Assembly: GCA_019637355.1 (NCBI GenBank)
Contig: JAHBVT010000001.1
Span: forward strand, 1,953,192 to 2,017,191
Length of the DNA stretch: 64,000 nt
From: Gemmatimonadaceae bacterium
Lineage (GTDB): Bacteria > Gemmatimonadota > Gemmatimonadetes > Gemmatimonadales > Gemmatimonadaceae
Direction of reading: 5' to 3'
The position numbers and the translations under genes were made by a program. Under the pieces are notes generated by a model. It worked only from the letters and a program-made list of their open reading frames with translations, was not told the DNA's origin and did not search any database. The stretch's first letter is position 1. Every line of letters begins with the position of its first letter. Of the stretch, positions 1 to 9,191 are shown piece by piece.

Positions 1-1
1 C

Positions 2-943
<942 letters not shown>

Positions 944-951
944 CGAATCCT

Positions 952-2058
952 ATGTCCCCTGCATTGCAGTCCGTGGGTCGCTGGTCATTGCTGCCGTTCG
1001 CGCTCGCGGCGCTCGCCGCCTGTGGGTCCAAGGCCGAGAGCGCGGAACTCCCGGGAGAGCGTGTGCGGAACCTCGAGGCGGGGGACTCCCTGCCCCGCCT
1101 CGAGCGCCCTGCCGGGTTTGCCGGGACCTTGCCCTGCGCCGACTGCCCTGGCATCGAGACCTGGTTGCAACTGAACCCGGACGGTTCGTATCGCCTGCGC
1201 GAGCGTTGGCTGGATCGCAGTGCGGCGGCGCGCCTGCGCGTCGGGCGCTGGACCATCTCGCGCGACTCCATCCCGCAGGTGGCGCTGCTGGGCAGCGACA
1301 GTACGCCGCGGCGCTTCGCGATGACCGGCGCGCTCACTTTGCGGGAACTGGCGCAGGACGGCTCGGCGATCGAGAGCCAACTGCCGCTGGACCTCGCGCG
1401 CGTGTCGCTGCCGGCCGACTGGAACGCTTCACTCCAGATGCGCGGCGAGTTTCGCTATTTCGCCGACGCGGCGACGATCGTCGCCTGCGACGGCGGGATG
1501 CAGTACCCGGTCGCCGGGGACTCGGCGTTCATCCGGCTGCAACGGGCGTACGTGCAGGAGAACCTCGGCACGCTCTCGGCGATCCTCGTGGATGCCAGCG
1601 GCCGTCTCGAGGTCCGCCCCGGAATGGAGGAGGGCACGCGCGCTGAGACCTTCGTCGTGGATTCGTTCCGCGTCGTCGATCGCAAGGCGCCCTGCAATGC
1701 CACCACCGTGCACGCGCTGCTCGCCATCGGCGACTGGCAGCTCGGCGCGCTCGACGGCGTGGCGCTGGGCGACGTGCCGCGCGAGCAGCAGCCGACGCTG
1801 CGCTTCGTGCTCAGCGAATCGACGATGTTCGGCAACGCCGGGTGCAATCGCTTCACCGGGCGGGCGGTGCTGCGCGGAGCCGCGTTGATGCCTGCAGCGC
1901 CGGCCGTGACCAAGCGAGCCTGCGCCGACGAGGCGACGACTCGGCGCGAGTTGCGTTACACTGAGGTGCTGGGAGCCGGCGGCTGGTTCCGACTCGACGG
2001 TGCGGAACTCGTGCTCTCCCGAGGCGGCACCGAAGTGGCGCGCTTCTGGCGCCGCTAG
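952..2058 (+). CDS. Lipoprotein with NlpE-like and META/HslJ domains
   Basis: A 368-residue predicted lipoprotein. The ATG at 952 was chosen because it gives a signal peptide ending in the lipobox 'LAAC'; the frame is open further upstream but would overlap the preceding gene. Residues about 50-120 match the NlpE N-terminal domain, with a 'CADCPG' CxxC motif and 'LNPDGSYRLRERW'. The C-terminal ~110 residues match the META (HslJ-like) domain, with 'GNAGCNRFTG' and a final 'RFWRR'. In other bacteria NlpE is an outer-membrane sensor of envelope and copper stress, and META domains occur in stress-induced lipoproteins. The role here, probably envelope homeostasis, is inferred. Confidence 0.82.
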   Translation: MSPALQSVGRWSLLPFALAALAACGSKAESAELPGERVRNLEAGDSLPRLERPAGFAGTLPCADCPGIETWLQLNPDGSYRLRERWLDRSAAARLRVGRWTISRDSIPQVALLGSDSTPRRFAMTGALTLRELAQDGSAIESQLPLDLARVSLPADWNASLQMRGEFRYFADAATIVACDGGMQYPVAGDSAFIRLQRAYVQENLGTLSAILVDASGRLEVRPGMEEGTRAETFVVDSFRVVDRKAPCNATTVHALLAIGDWQLGALDGVALGDVPREQQPTLRFVLSESTMFGNAGCNRFTGRAVLRGAALMPAAPAVTKRACADEATTRRELRYTEVLGAGGWFRLDGAELVLSRGGTEVARFWRR

Positions 2059-2085
2059 CCGCATTCCCGTGCCCCGGGGGCCCTG

Positions 2086-3207
2086 ATGCGATGGTCGTGG
2101 CCGATTGGACGATTGGCGGGTATTCCGCTCCGCGTCCATATCACGTTCCCGATGCTGCTGGCGTGGATCGCCCTCGTCCGGTGGCGCGCCGACGGGCACG
2201 TCGTCGGCGCTGCATCGCTCGTGGTGCTGGTGCTGACGGTCTTCGCGATTGTCGTGCTCCACGAACTCGGGCACGCCTTGGTCGCCCGGCGGTACGGAAT
2301 CCGGACGCGAGACATCACGCTGCTGCCAATCGGCGGCCTGGCGCGTCTCGAGCGCATTCCACGCGAGCCGCGCCAGGAACTGCTCATCGCGCTGGCCGGC
2401 CCAGCCGTAAACGTCGTTCTCGCTGCCGCGCTCGCGCTCGTCCTCGCCGTGTCCGGCACTCTCGGTTCCGTGGCTGACGCGCTGGCCTTGCTGACAACCG
2501 ACCTGTCGCTCGATTGGCATTCGTTCGCGATGCGGCTGCTCGCCATCAACGTGTGGTTGGTGGCGTTCAATATGCTCCCGGCGTTCCCGATGGACGGTGG
2601 CCGCGTGCTGCGCGCCCTGCTCACGATGTACACGCGGGACCACGCGAAGGCGACGGTGGCAGCGGCGGCACTCGGCCGCGGCTTTGCCGTGCTCTTCGGC
2701 TTCGCCGGGCTCTTCGTGCTCAACAGCCCGGTACTGGTGCTCATCGCCGTCTTCGTCTGGCTTGCCGGCGCGGGCGAGGCCGCGACCGCACAGGCCCACG
2801 CAGCCTTCGAAGGGCAGTCGCTCGAGGCGATGTTGATCACCGAGTTGCGCACGTTGCGCCGCGACGAACCGCTGTCCCGCGCCGCCCAGCTGCTCATCGA
2901 CGGGTTCCAAGCCGACTTCCCCGTTCTCGACGGAGACGTGCTGGTGGGGATGCTTTCACGTAGCGACCTCGTACGCGGACTCTCCACGCACGGCCCGGAC
3001 GGGCGGGTGGAGCAGGCGATGCGGCGCGACGGGCCCGCACTTGACGCGAGCACGGCGCCTGAGGACGCGCTCCTCAGGCTCGCGTCATCGCGCGCCACTG
3101 CGATCCCAGTGTTGCGCCAGGGACGCTTGATCGGACTGCTCACGACGGAGAATGTGATGGAGTTCCTGATGCTGCGCCGGATTTCCAGCGGCAGACCTGC
3201 ACCCTGA
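2086..3207 (+). CDS. Site-2 protease family (M50) metalloprotease with CBS domains
   Basis: A 373-residue membrane protease. The zinc site is visible as 'HELGH' near residue 59, and the second metal-ligand motif as 'NMLPAFPMDGGR' near residue 164, set among four to six hydrophobic segments. The C-terminal ~120 residues form a tandem CBS pair ('FPVLDGDVLVGMLSRSDLV', 'IPVLRQGRLIGLLTTENV'), which in this subfamily is thought to sense adenine nucleotides. Site-2 proteases cut membrane-spanning substrates such as anti-sigma factors. The stop codon overlaps the next start as TGATG, so the downstream dehydrogenase is probably translationally coupled. The substrate cannot be told from the sequence. 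Confidence 0.9.
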   Translation: MRWSWPIGRLAGIPLRVHITFPMLLAWIALVRWRADGHVVGAASLVVLVLTVFAIVVLHELGHALVARRYGIRTRDITLLPIGGLARLERIPREPRQELLIALAGPAVNVVLAAALALVLAVSGTLGSVADALALLTTDLSLDWHSFAMRLLAINVWLVAFNMLPAFPMDGGRVLRALLTMYTRDHAKATVAAAALGRGFAVLFGFAGLFVLNSPVLVLIAVFVWLAGAGEAATAQAHAAFEGQSLEAMLITELRTLRRDEPLSRAAQLLIDGFQADFPVLDGDVLVGMLSRSDLVRGLSTHGPDGRVEQAMRRDGPALDASTAPEDALLRLASSRATAIPVLRQGRLIGLLTTENVMEFLMLRRISSGRPAP

Positions 3208-4082
3208 TGCCGCGATCGACTTCTACGACGGGGCCCGGGATTGCCTTCCTCGGCACCGGTTTGCTCGGCGCGGCGTTCGTCGAGGCCGCGTGCGGGCGTG
3301 GCGATTCCGTCACCGTGTGGAACCGCACCGCCAGCAAGGCCGAGGCGCTCACGCGCTTCGGCGCGCGGGTCGCGGCCACGCCGGCGGACGCCGTGCGCGG
3401 GGCGGAACGCGTGCACCTCGTGCTCCAGGACGACGCGTCGGTGAACGAGGTGATCGCGGCGCTGCGAGCGGGCCTCGCCCCGGACGCGGTCATCCTCGAC
3501 CACACCACCACCCGCCCCGACCTCACCGCTGAGCGCGCGGCGCGCTTGGCCGACGAGGGGCTGCACTACCTGCACTGTCCCGTGTTCATCGGTCCGGCGG
3601 CGGCGCGCGAGTCGCAGGGGACGATAATGGTCTCGGGCCCATCGACCCTGTTCGAGCACGTGAAGCCGGCGCTGGCACGGCAGGCGGCGCGCGTCGAATA
3701 CTTCGGCGAGCGCGCCGACCTCGCCGCCGGTTACAAGCTCATCGGCAACGCGATGCTCCTCGCCATCGCCGGCGTGGTCGCCGACAGCTTCACGGTGGCG
3801 GCGGGCGCGGGCATCACGGCGAAGGACGCGCTGAAGCTGCTGGAGTTCTTCGACCCGGGGCGCGTCGTGCACGGACGCGGCAAGAAGATGGCCGCCGGAG
3901 ATTTCAGCGCGAGCTTCGAGCTCACGATGGCACACAAGGACATCCGGCTGATGATCGAGACCGCCGGCGACCGGCCACTGGCGACGTTGCCGGGCATCCT
4001 CGCGCGGATGGAGACGCTGATCACCGAGGGACGCGGCCACGACGACGTGGGCGTGCTCGCGGCCGACGCCGTGGAGCGCTAG
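3207..4082 (+). CDS. NAD(P)-dependent 3-hydroxyisobutyrate dehydrogenase-type oxidoreductase
   Basis: A 291-residue beta-hydroxyacid dehydrogenase. The N-terminal Rossmann motif is 'GIAFLGTGLLGAAFVEAA', followed by 'VTVWNRTASKAEAL'. The substrate-binding region 'CPVFIGPAAARESQGTIMV' stands where the family has its D-x-PVSGG signature, but the usual SGG is replaced by IGP. The catalytic-lysine helix reads 'AAGYKLIGNAMLLA'. The family reduces small hydroxy acids or semialdehydes such as glyoxylate, tartronate semialdehyde or imine substrates. The altered substrate loop argues against naming one. It starts inside the stop codon of the M50 protease gene and converges with the tonB-like gene, whose stop codon shares two bases with its own. 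Confidence 0.85.
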   Translation: MPRSTSTTGPGIAFLGTGLLGAAFVEAACGRGDSVTVWNRTASKAEALTRFGARVAATPADAVRGAERVHLVLQDDASVNEVIAALRAGLAPDAVILDHTTTRPDLTAERAARLADEGLHYLHCPVFIGPAAARESQGTIMVSGPSTLFEHVKPALARQAARVEYFGERADLAAGYKLIGNAMLLAIAGVVADSFTVAAGAGITAKDALKLLEFFDPGRVVHGRGKKMAAGDFSASFELTMAHKDIRLMIETAGDRPLATLPGILARMETLITEGRGHDDVGVLAADAVER

Positions 4083-4804
4083 CGCGGGAGCGTCGCCACC
4101 GGCGGCTGAATCACCCGCGGAATCTCAAACTTGAACATCTGCTCGGCGAGCTGACGCACCGGTCGGTCGCCGACCAGCGCGGGCCGGAATCGCATCCGGG
4201 GCAGCGCCTCGCGCACCGCGCGGTCGAAGGCGCCGGCGGTCGACTCGATGGTCAGGATCGTCGCGAGATCCACGCGCCCGGTGGAATCGACGACGAAGCG
4301 CACGATGACGTAGCCCTCGATGCCGCGCTCCTCGAGCTCCTTCGGATACACGGGCGCCGCACTGGATGGGTCGCGCACCGCAGCGGAGTCCACCTCGAGC
4401 ACCTGGTACGCGTTGGCGAGCAAGGCGTTCATCGCGGCGATCTCGGCCTCGGAATCCATAGAGGTCGCCTCGAGGTCCTCGCCGCTCGCGCTCGCCTCGG
4501 TTTCCGTCGGCGATCCCGCGCGCCGAGCGCCGAAGGCGCTCTCGTCTGTCGCCACGGCCGTGCCGCCGTCACCCGAGGCGGGATCGAAGCGCAGCTGCGC
4601 CTGCGCCGGGGCCGGCGAGGTCGGGGGCGGCACGAGGAACGTGAGCCCCTGCGGGAGCGGCGGCATCTCCGACGGCTCGGTGCCGCGCGCGACCGACCCC
4701 ACCGCGGTCGCCACGACCACGGCGGCGTGCGCGAGGACGCTCACGGCCGTGCCGACCGGGTCGAAGCTCGGGGTCGAGGAGAGGCGGGTCGGATTGATGC
4801 GCAC
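4079..4804 (-). CDS. TonB-family energy transducer
   Basis: A 241-residue protein with an N-terminal membrane anchor (about residues 20-40), a Pro/Ala/Ser-rich linker containing 'PPPTSPAPAQAQ', and a C-terminal TonB domain around residues 140-235 ('VYPKELEERGIEGYVIVRF', 'VREALPRMRFRPALVGDRP'). TonB proteins carry proton-motive energy to outer-membrane receptors. No ExbB/ExbD or receptor gene is nearby, so the partner is unknown. A TATAGT box lies 22 bases upstream. Its TAG stop overlaps the TAG of the convergent dehydrogenase in a CTAG tetranucleotide. Confidence 0.88.
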   Translation of the reverse strand: MRINPTRLSSTPSFDPVGTAVSVLAHAAVVVATAVGSVARGTEPSEMPPLPQGLTFLVPPPTSPAPAQAQLRFDPASGDGGTAVATDESAFGARRAGSPTETEASASGEDLEATSMDSEAEIAAMNALLANAYQVLEVDSAAVRDPSSAAPVYPKELEERGIEGYVIVRFVVDSTGRVDLATILTIESTAGAFDRAVREALPRMRFRPALVGDRPVRQLAEQMFKFEIPRVIQPPVATLPR

Positions 4805-4826
4805 GGGGACGGGTCAGGCCTCTTTC

Positions 4827-4832
4827 ACTATA
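4827..4832 (-). promoter_or_regulatory. Candidate -10 box of the tonB-like gene
   Basis: On the minus strand the sequence reads TATAGT inside 'GTGTATAGTGAAAGAGG', 22 bases before the ATG. It is a near-consensus sigma70-type -10 in an otherwise GC-rich stretch. No convincing -35 is visible. Confidence 0.4.
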
Positions 4833-4938
4833 CACGGGCTCGCGGGACCACGGGGGCTGAGCGGGGACGAACCGCAGGTACGACAGGTCGAGCCGTCATT
4901 GCTATACCCCGGGACCGCGCCGTGGCGCCACGCCGCCG

Positions 4939-5045
4939 CTAGAACCCTGCCAGCGCCTGCTGCGCCTGGGGCGAGGTGTTGCTGTCGAGATTCCCCGCAA
5001 TGGCGACGATGCTGACGTCCCCTGCGTGCGCGTCGTGATCTCCAT
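4939..5045 (-). pseudogene. Broken STAS-domain anti-sigma antagonist (RsbV-like) fragment
   Basis: An ATG at 5045 with a good upstream Shine-Dalgarno (GGGAGGAA) begins 'MEITTRTQG'. The STAS-like continuation 'DVSIVAIAGNLDSNTSPQ' is in another frame and ends at TAG at 4939. Joined, this is only the first ~35 residues of an anti-sigma-factor antagonist; the region with the phosphorylated serine is missing. It lies directly downstream of the RsbW-like remnant, matching the usual rsbV/rsbW adjacency. A functional product looks impossible. Confidence 0.6.
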
Positions 5046-5059
5046 CCGTCTTCCTCCCT

Positions 5060-5361
5060 GAGGATGCTCCTGCACAGCATCGTCCAGCCGCTTGGTCAGG
5101 ACGACGACGTTGTGGTCGCCGTCGCGGCGGTAGCGGACGTCGTCCACCAGCCGCCGTACTATACTATGAATGCCGAGCCCACCGATCGGCCGGTCCTCTA
5201 CCGAGAGCGTCGTGTCCGGCGCCGCCCGGGCGAGGGGGTCAAAGGCCGCGCCGCAGGTGTACCGAGAGGCCGCGCGTCGCCGCGAAGTCGGCGAAGGCCG
5301 TGTTGGCGCGCGCCACCTCCTGCAGATCCGCGGCAAGCGTCAATCGGAAGCCGTCCGGCAT
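5060..5361 (-). pseudogene. Broken RsbW-like anti-sigma ATPase/kinase
   Basis: The start ATG at 5361 has a GGAGG site upstream and opens 'MPDGFRLTLAADLQEVARAN', typical of the first strand and helix of RsbW-like GHKL ATPases. After about 30 residues the similarity jumps frame. A second frame carries the C-terminal half: 'FDPLARAAPDTTLSVEDRP', 'GGLGIHSIVRRLVDDVRY' and 'NVVVLTKRLD'. The central N-box part that binds Mg-ATP is absent. At least one frameshift and one deletion are therefore needed, so this is a pseudogene of the anti-sigma kinase in a partner-switching module. Confidence 0.65.
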
Positions 5362-5593
5362 CGTCCCCCTCCGTGGTCGCTCAATGACAGCCCCGCAGGG
5401 GCGGTCTGTCAACTGCCCTAGCTGTAAAGGCTCAGGAGGTTGTTCACAGGGCGTAGCGGCACCAAGCTGGGGTTGTCGAGACACTCAACCGGCAACGCCA
5501 GAGGCCCTATGAACACCCACAAGAGTGCACGATTGACGCCCTACTTGCGACGGGAGGCCTGCCGACGCGTGTGGACCGGCACCCGCGTGAGCG

Positions 5594-6340
5594 ATGCTGC
5601 GCGCGCGCGGCGTGCAGATCGAGGCCGCGCTGCACCCGGCGCGGCAGGTCTCGGGCGACTTCTATCGATGCCTTCCAGCTCGCGCCCTCCGGCAACCTCG
5701 TGCTCGTCGTCGGCGACGTCTGCGACAAAGGCGTAGGCGCAGCGCTCTTTAGGGCGCTGTTCCGCAGCCTCATCCGGGCCTCGACCGATCCCGTTGGCGG
5801 CGGCGCCATCCAGATGATCGGCGGGCGGCGCACCTTGGTGATGCAGTCGCTCGAGGCGGCGTCGCTGACGGACCTGCTCACGCGTGTCGCCGGCTTCACC
5901 AACAACTACATCGCACGGCTGCACGGGCGCACCAATATGTTCGCGCCGTGTTTATGGCCGTGCTGGATCCCGAGTACGGCCGGCTCGACTATCTCAATGC
6001 CGGCCACGAGCCCGCACTGATTCTCGCGCCGGACGGCTCGGCGCAGGAGCTGCGGCCCACAGGCCCCGCGCTCGGGATGATGCCGGACGTCCCCTTCACG
6101 ACCGGCGGCGGCACGCTGGAGAGCGGGCACACGCTGCTCGCGTTCACCGACGGCTTGGTGGAAACGCGCAGCCCCTCGGGCGAGGCCTTCGGCAACGCAC
6201 GCTTGCGCGAGATGCTGCGCGGACTCGCCGGCAGCGCGGCGCCGGAACTCGTGGCTGGCGTGGTGGATGGACTCAAGGCCTTCGGACGACAGGCAGAACC
6301 GCACGATGACTTCACGATGCTGGCGGTCACGCGTGACTAG
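5594..6340 (+). pseudogene. Frameshifted SpoIIE/PP2C phosphatase (RsbU-like)
   Basis: Three frames in succession spell one RsbU-like phosphatase. They are 'RGVQIEAALHPARQVSGDFY' from about 5610, then 'LAPSGNLVLVVGDVCDKGVG' from about 5680, then 'DPEYGRLDYLNAGHEPALIL' and 'LLAFTDGLVETRS' from about 5950 to the stop at 6340. The metal-binding GD motif, the NAGH motif and the final 'HDDFTMLAV' are all recognisable. Any N-terminal sensor domain is missing. This phosphatase would act on the STAS protein encoded divergently at 4939. With two frameshifts it is probably dead, unless the frameshifts are sequencing errors. Confidence 0.7.
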
Positions 6341-6379
6341 GCCGAGCGCATTGCTCTGCGTCCCGCAAGGACTTGCGAT

Positions 6380-6621
6380 TTCGGTGGCGTCTGAACAAAG
6401 GGACCGTCCGGTGTCCTGGGCATCGTCGAACCCGGCGGCTGTGACGATCACGGCAGACGGTCTCGTGGAGCACCTCCGACGCGAGGGACGATTGCCACGG
6501 TCAGCAGTGCCGGCCTCGTCAGTGCCGCGCCACGAACGAGGGCACCGCAACGATCACCGCGACGGTGACGCAAGCAGCGGACAACGCGCCCGGCGACACG
6601 GCTCCCGACGGTGGCGGGTGA
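6380..6621 (+). pseudogene. Remnant of a Big_2 (bacterial Ig-like) repeat protein
   Basis: Three short stretches in different frames resemble consecutive parts of Big_2 domains: 'PVSWASSNPAAVTITADGLV' near 6410, 'GTIATVSSAGLVSA' near 6487, and 'NEGTATITATVTQAADNAP' near 6535, which ends at a TGA at 6619-6621. Intact Big_2 repeats read W-S-S-S-D-P-x-V-A-T-V-D-x-x-G-L-V followed by G-x-A-T-I-T-A-T. No start codon or full domain survives. The rest of the interval 6341-6747 shows no gene. Confidence 0.45.
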
Positions 6622-6747
6622 ACCCGTCGTCGCCTCGATCCTGATGGGCGGCGAGCAGGGCTTCCGTGGCCGTCACGCCTTGCCCCACGGCCACGCAGGC
6701 CGAATCTTTCCTCGTCGCGCAGGTCCCCCATCCCGAGTGGAGTCACA

Positions 6748-8442
6748 ATGGCGATTCTGATGGCCGTCATCGGCGGCCTGGGCATCTTTATGCTCGGGAT
6801 GAAGCATATGTCCGAGGGGATGCAGGCCGTCGCGGGCAATTCGCTGCGGCGGATGATCTCCCTCGTGACGACCAATCGCTTCCTCGCCACGGCCACTGGC
6901 GCCGGTGTCACGACGCTCGTCCAGTCGTCGTCGGTCACGACGGTTATCGTCGTCGGCCTGGTCAACGCCGGGCTGATGCAGCTGCAGCAGGCCATCGGCG
7001 TGATCTTCGGCGCCAACATCGGCACGACGATCACCGGCTGGATCCTGGTGCTCAACATCGGCAAGTACGGCCTGCCGATCCTCGGCGCCGCGGCGCTGGT
7101 GTACCTCTTCGCCCGCCGCGACCGCACGCGCTTCATCGCGATGGCGCTGATGGGAATGGGGATGGTCTTCTTCGGCCTCGAGCTGATGAAGAACGGCTTC
7201 GCGCCGGTGAAGGATATGCCGGTGTTTATGGAGGCCTTCCAGTGGTTCGAGGCCGACAGCTACGCCGGCATCTACAAGGCCGTGTTCGTGGGCTGCGTGC
7301 TCACTCTCATCGTCCAGAGCTCGAGTGCCACGCTCGGCATCACCATCGGCCTCGCCGCCACCGGGGTGATCCCCTTCCAGACGGCGGCCGCCCTCGTGCT
7401 GGGCGAGAACATCGGCACCACGATCACCATCGTGCTCGCCTCGTTCGGGGCCAACACCAACGCCAAGCGCGCCGCGCTGGCGCACGTGCTGTTCAACCTC
7501 ATCGGCGCGTTCTGGATCACGCTGGTGTTCCCCTGGTACATCAAGCTCGTGGCCGGCACCGTGGCCGCGGTGCACGGCGCCGACCCGCTGACGCTCACGC
7601 TGGCTTCCGGCGTGAACCCGGTGGAGTTCGCTACCGTCGTCACGGCAGCCATCGCGCTGACGCACAGCGGATTCAACATCGTCAACACCGCCGTCTTCCT
7701 GCCCTTCATCAAGCCCTACACGCGGATGCTCGAGCGGCTGGTGCCGGACCCACGGCTGAAGGAAGTCGCGCGGCTGACGCGCATCGACGCCGGCACCGTG
7801 GCCTCGCCCGTCCTCGGGCTGGAGCAGAGCCGCGGCGAGGTGATCCAGATGGCGCAGGGCACGCTCAAGATGATGGAATGGATCCGCCAGCTCGGCTTCC
7901 ACGGGCCCTGGGACGAGCTGCTGGTGCGCAAGACCTTCCACCGCGAGGAAGTGCTCGACAACGTGCAGCGCGAGGTCGTGGCGTTCCTGACCTCCACGCT
8001 CGACAGCACGATGCCCCAGATGGTCGCCGAGGAAGGCCGCCAGCAACTGCGCATCGCCCACGAGTATGAGTCGGTCTCCGACCGCGCCGCCAGCATCCTG
8101 CGCGCCTTCGCACAATTGCGGCAGCAACGACTGGAACTGCGCTCCGACCAGCAGGAGGACTTGCAGCAGCTGCACGCGGCGGTCACCACCTTCCTGCAAG
8201 AGGTGTCCGAGGCGTACGGCGAGCGCACGACAATCGGCGGCGCCAATGCGCGCAGTCACGCCGAGTCAATCGACCGACTCGTGCGGATGCTCAGCGATCG
8301 GCAACTCCAGCGGATGATCGACGGGCCGATCGATCCGGGGCTGAGCCTGGTCTACACGGGCCTCATCACCGACTACTCACGCATCCGCTCGCACGTGCGC
8401 AACATCCACGACGCGATGGCGGGCGGCGGGGTGCCGGAGTAG
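6748..8442 (+). CDS. Na/Pi cotransporter family protein with PhoU-like tail
   Basis: A 564-residue integral membrane protein of the NptA/PNaS family. Two inverted Na_Pi_cotrans halves each carry the signature QSSS, near residues 59-62 ('LVQSSSVTTVIVVGL') and about 190 ('IVQSSSATLGITIGLA'), with 'GANIGTT' and 'GENIGTT' after them. Residues ~350-550 form a helical PhoU-like cytoplasmic domain. The family imports phosphate with sodium; PhoU-tailed bacterial members may instead export phosphate or modulate its uptake. The 5' side is the decayed island, and no pho operon genes are adjacent. Confidence 0.9.
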   Translation: MAILMAVIGGLGIFMLGMKHMSEGMQAVAGNSLRRMISLVTTNRFLATATGAGVTTLVQSSSVTTVIVVGLVNAGLMQLQQAIGVIFGANIGTTITGWILVLNIGKYGLPILGAAALVYLFARRDRTRFIAMALMGMGMVFFGLELMKNGFAPVKDMPVFMEAFQWFEADSYAGIYKAVFVGCVLTLIVQSSSATLGITIGLAATGVIPFQTAAALVLGENIGTTITIVLASFGANTNAKRAALAHVLFNLIGAFWITLVFPWYIKLVAGTVAAVHGADPLTLTLASGVNPVEFATVVTAAIALTHSGFNIVNTAVFLPFIKPYTRMLERLVPDPRLKEVARLTRIDAGTVASPVLGLEQSRGEVIQMAQGTLKMMEWIRQLGFHGPWDELLVRKTFHREEVLDNVQREVVAFLTSTLDSTMPQMVAEEGRQQLRIAHEYESVSDRAASILRAFAQLRQQRLELRSDQQEDLQQLHAAVTTFLQEVSEAYGERTTIGGANARSHAESIDRLVRMLSDRQLQRMIDGPIDPGLSLVYTGLITDYSRIRSHVRNIHDAMAGGGVPE

Positions 8443-8451
8443 GCGGCGCGC

Positions 8452-9024
8452 CTACAGCCAGGACGCCGGCGTCTCGGAACCGCGCCAGCGCCTGAGGATG
8501 CGCTGGAAGAACATATTGTTCGGCACGCGCAGCGTCCGGTCCTCACCGACGCCGGCGCCGACTTCCTGCAGCGTCGTGTAGATCAAGTTGATGTCGGTGA
8601 CGCGGCCCTTGAGCCCCGGCTTCTCGCCGTTCTCGAGGATTTCGACGTGGTCGCCGAGCCGGAAGGGCTCCGTCGAGAAGATGAGCATCGAGCAGAAGAT
8701 GTTGGAGAGCACGCTCCACGCGGCGAAGAACGCGACCGCACCGACCGCGGCGAAGCCGCTGAAAATCGTCCAGAGCACCGTGCCGGAGACGCCGAGCCGC
8801 TCGAGGATGAGCAGCAGCGCACCGCCCTTGATGAGCCAGCTCACGGCGCGCCGCGCGCCGGGCAGGGCGCCAGGCGGCAGGTCGTAGCCCTCACCCACGC
8901 GACTGATCAGCCGGTGGAGGAGGCGCTGCAGCAGGATCGCCACCAGCACGATGATCGCCACCTGCGCGAGGAGCAGGAGGGGCGCGGTGCCTTGGATGAA
9001 CCAGTCGGGGAGTCGGTCTCGCAT
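8452..9024 (-). CDS. MscS-type mechanosensitive channel, short form
   Basis: A 190-residue small-conductance mechanosensitive channel homologue. I chose the ATG at 9024 ('MRDRLPDWFIQG') because the ~60 residues upstream in the open frame are low-complexity and run into the control region of the divergent kinase. Two or three transmembrane segments precede the pore-lining stretch 'GFAAVGAVAFFAAWSVLSNI'. The beta domain 'FRLGDHVEILENGEKPGLKG' and 'RVPNNMFFQRILRRW' follow. The usual C-terminal alpha/beta vestibule is very short or absent. Its role would be release of solutes on hypo-osmotic shock. Confidence 0.85.
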   Translation of the reverse strand: MRDRLPDWFIQGTAPLLLLAQVAIIVLVAILLQRLLHRLISRVGEGYDLPPGALPGARRAVSWLIKGGALLLILERLGVSGTVLWTIFSGFAAVGAVAFFAAWSVLSNIFCSMLIFSTEPFRLGDHVEILENGEKPGLKGRVTDINLIYTTLQEVGAGVGEDRTLRVPNNMFFQRILRRWRGSETPASWL

Positions 9025-9191
9025 CGGGAGGCGGGCTGGAGACGCAGGGGGCCGATGCCGGCCACACGAAGCGAAAGCTAATACCTTGGACGGCCCACGC
9101 CGACGCTGCCGCGCCGCAGCGGTTGCCGTAGGGCCGAGCGCGGTCCAGATTGGCGTGAACCGGACCACCGTACCCCTCGTGACGAGGTATC

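Noticed and set aside
1429-2910. Long minus-strand open frame (493 codons) opposite the NlpE-META and M50 genes
   Set aside because: Arg/His/Gln-rich antisense shadow in high-GC DNA; the plus strand carries clear domains and motifs here.
2055-4040. 661-codon minus-strand frame across the M50 and dehydrogenase genes
   Set aside because: Low-complexity Arg/Ser-rich translation without motifs; both plus-strand genes are well supported.
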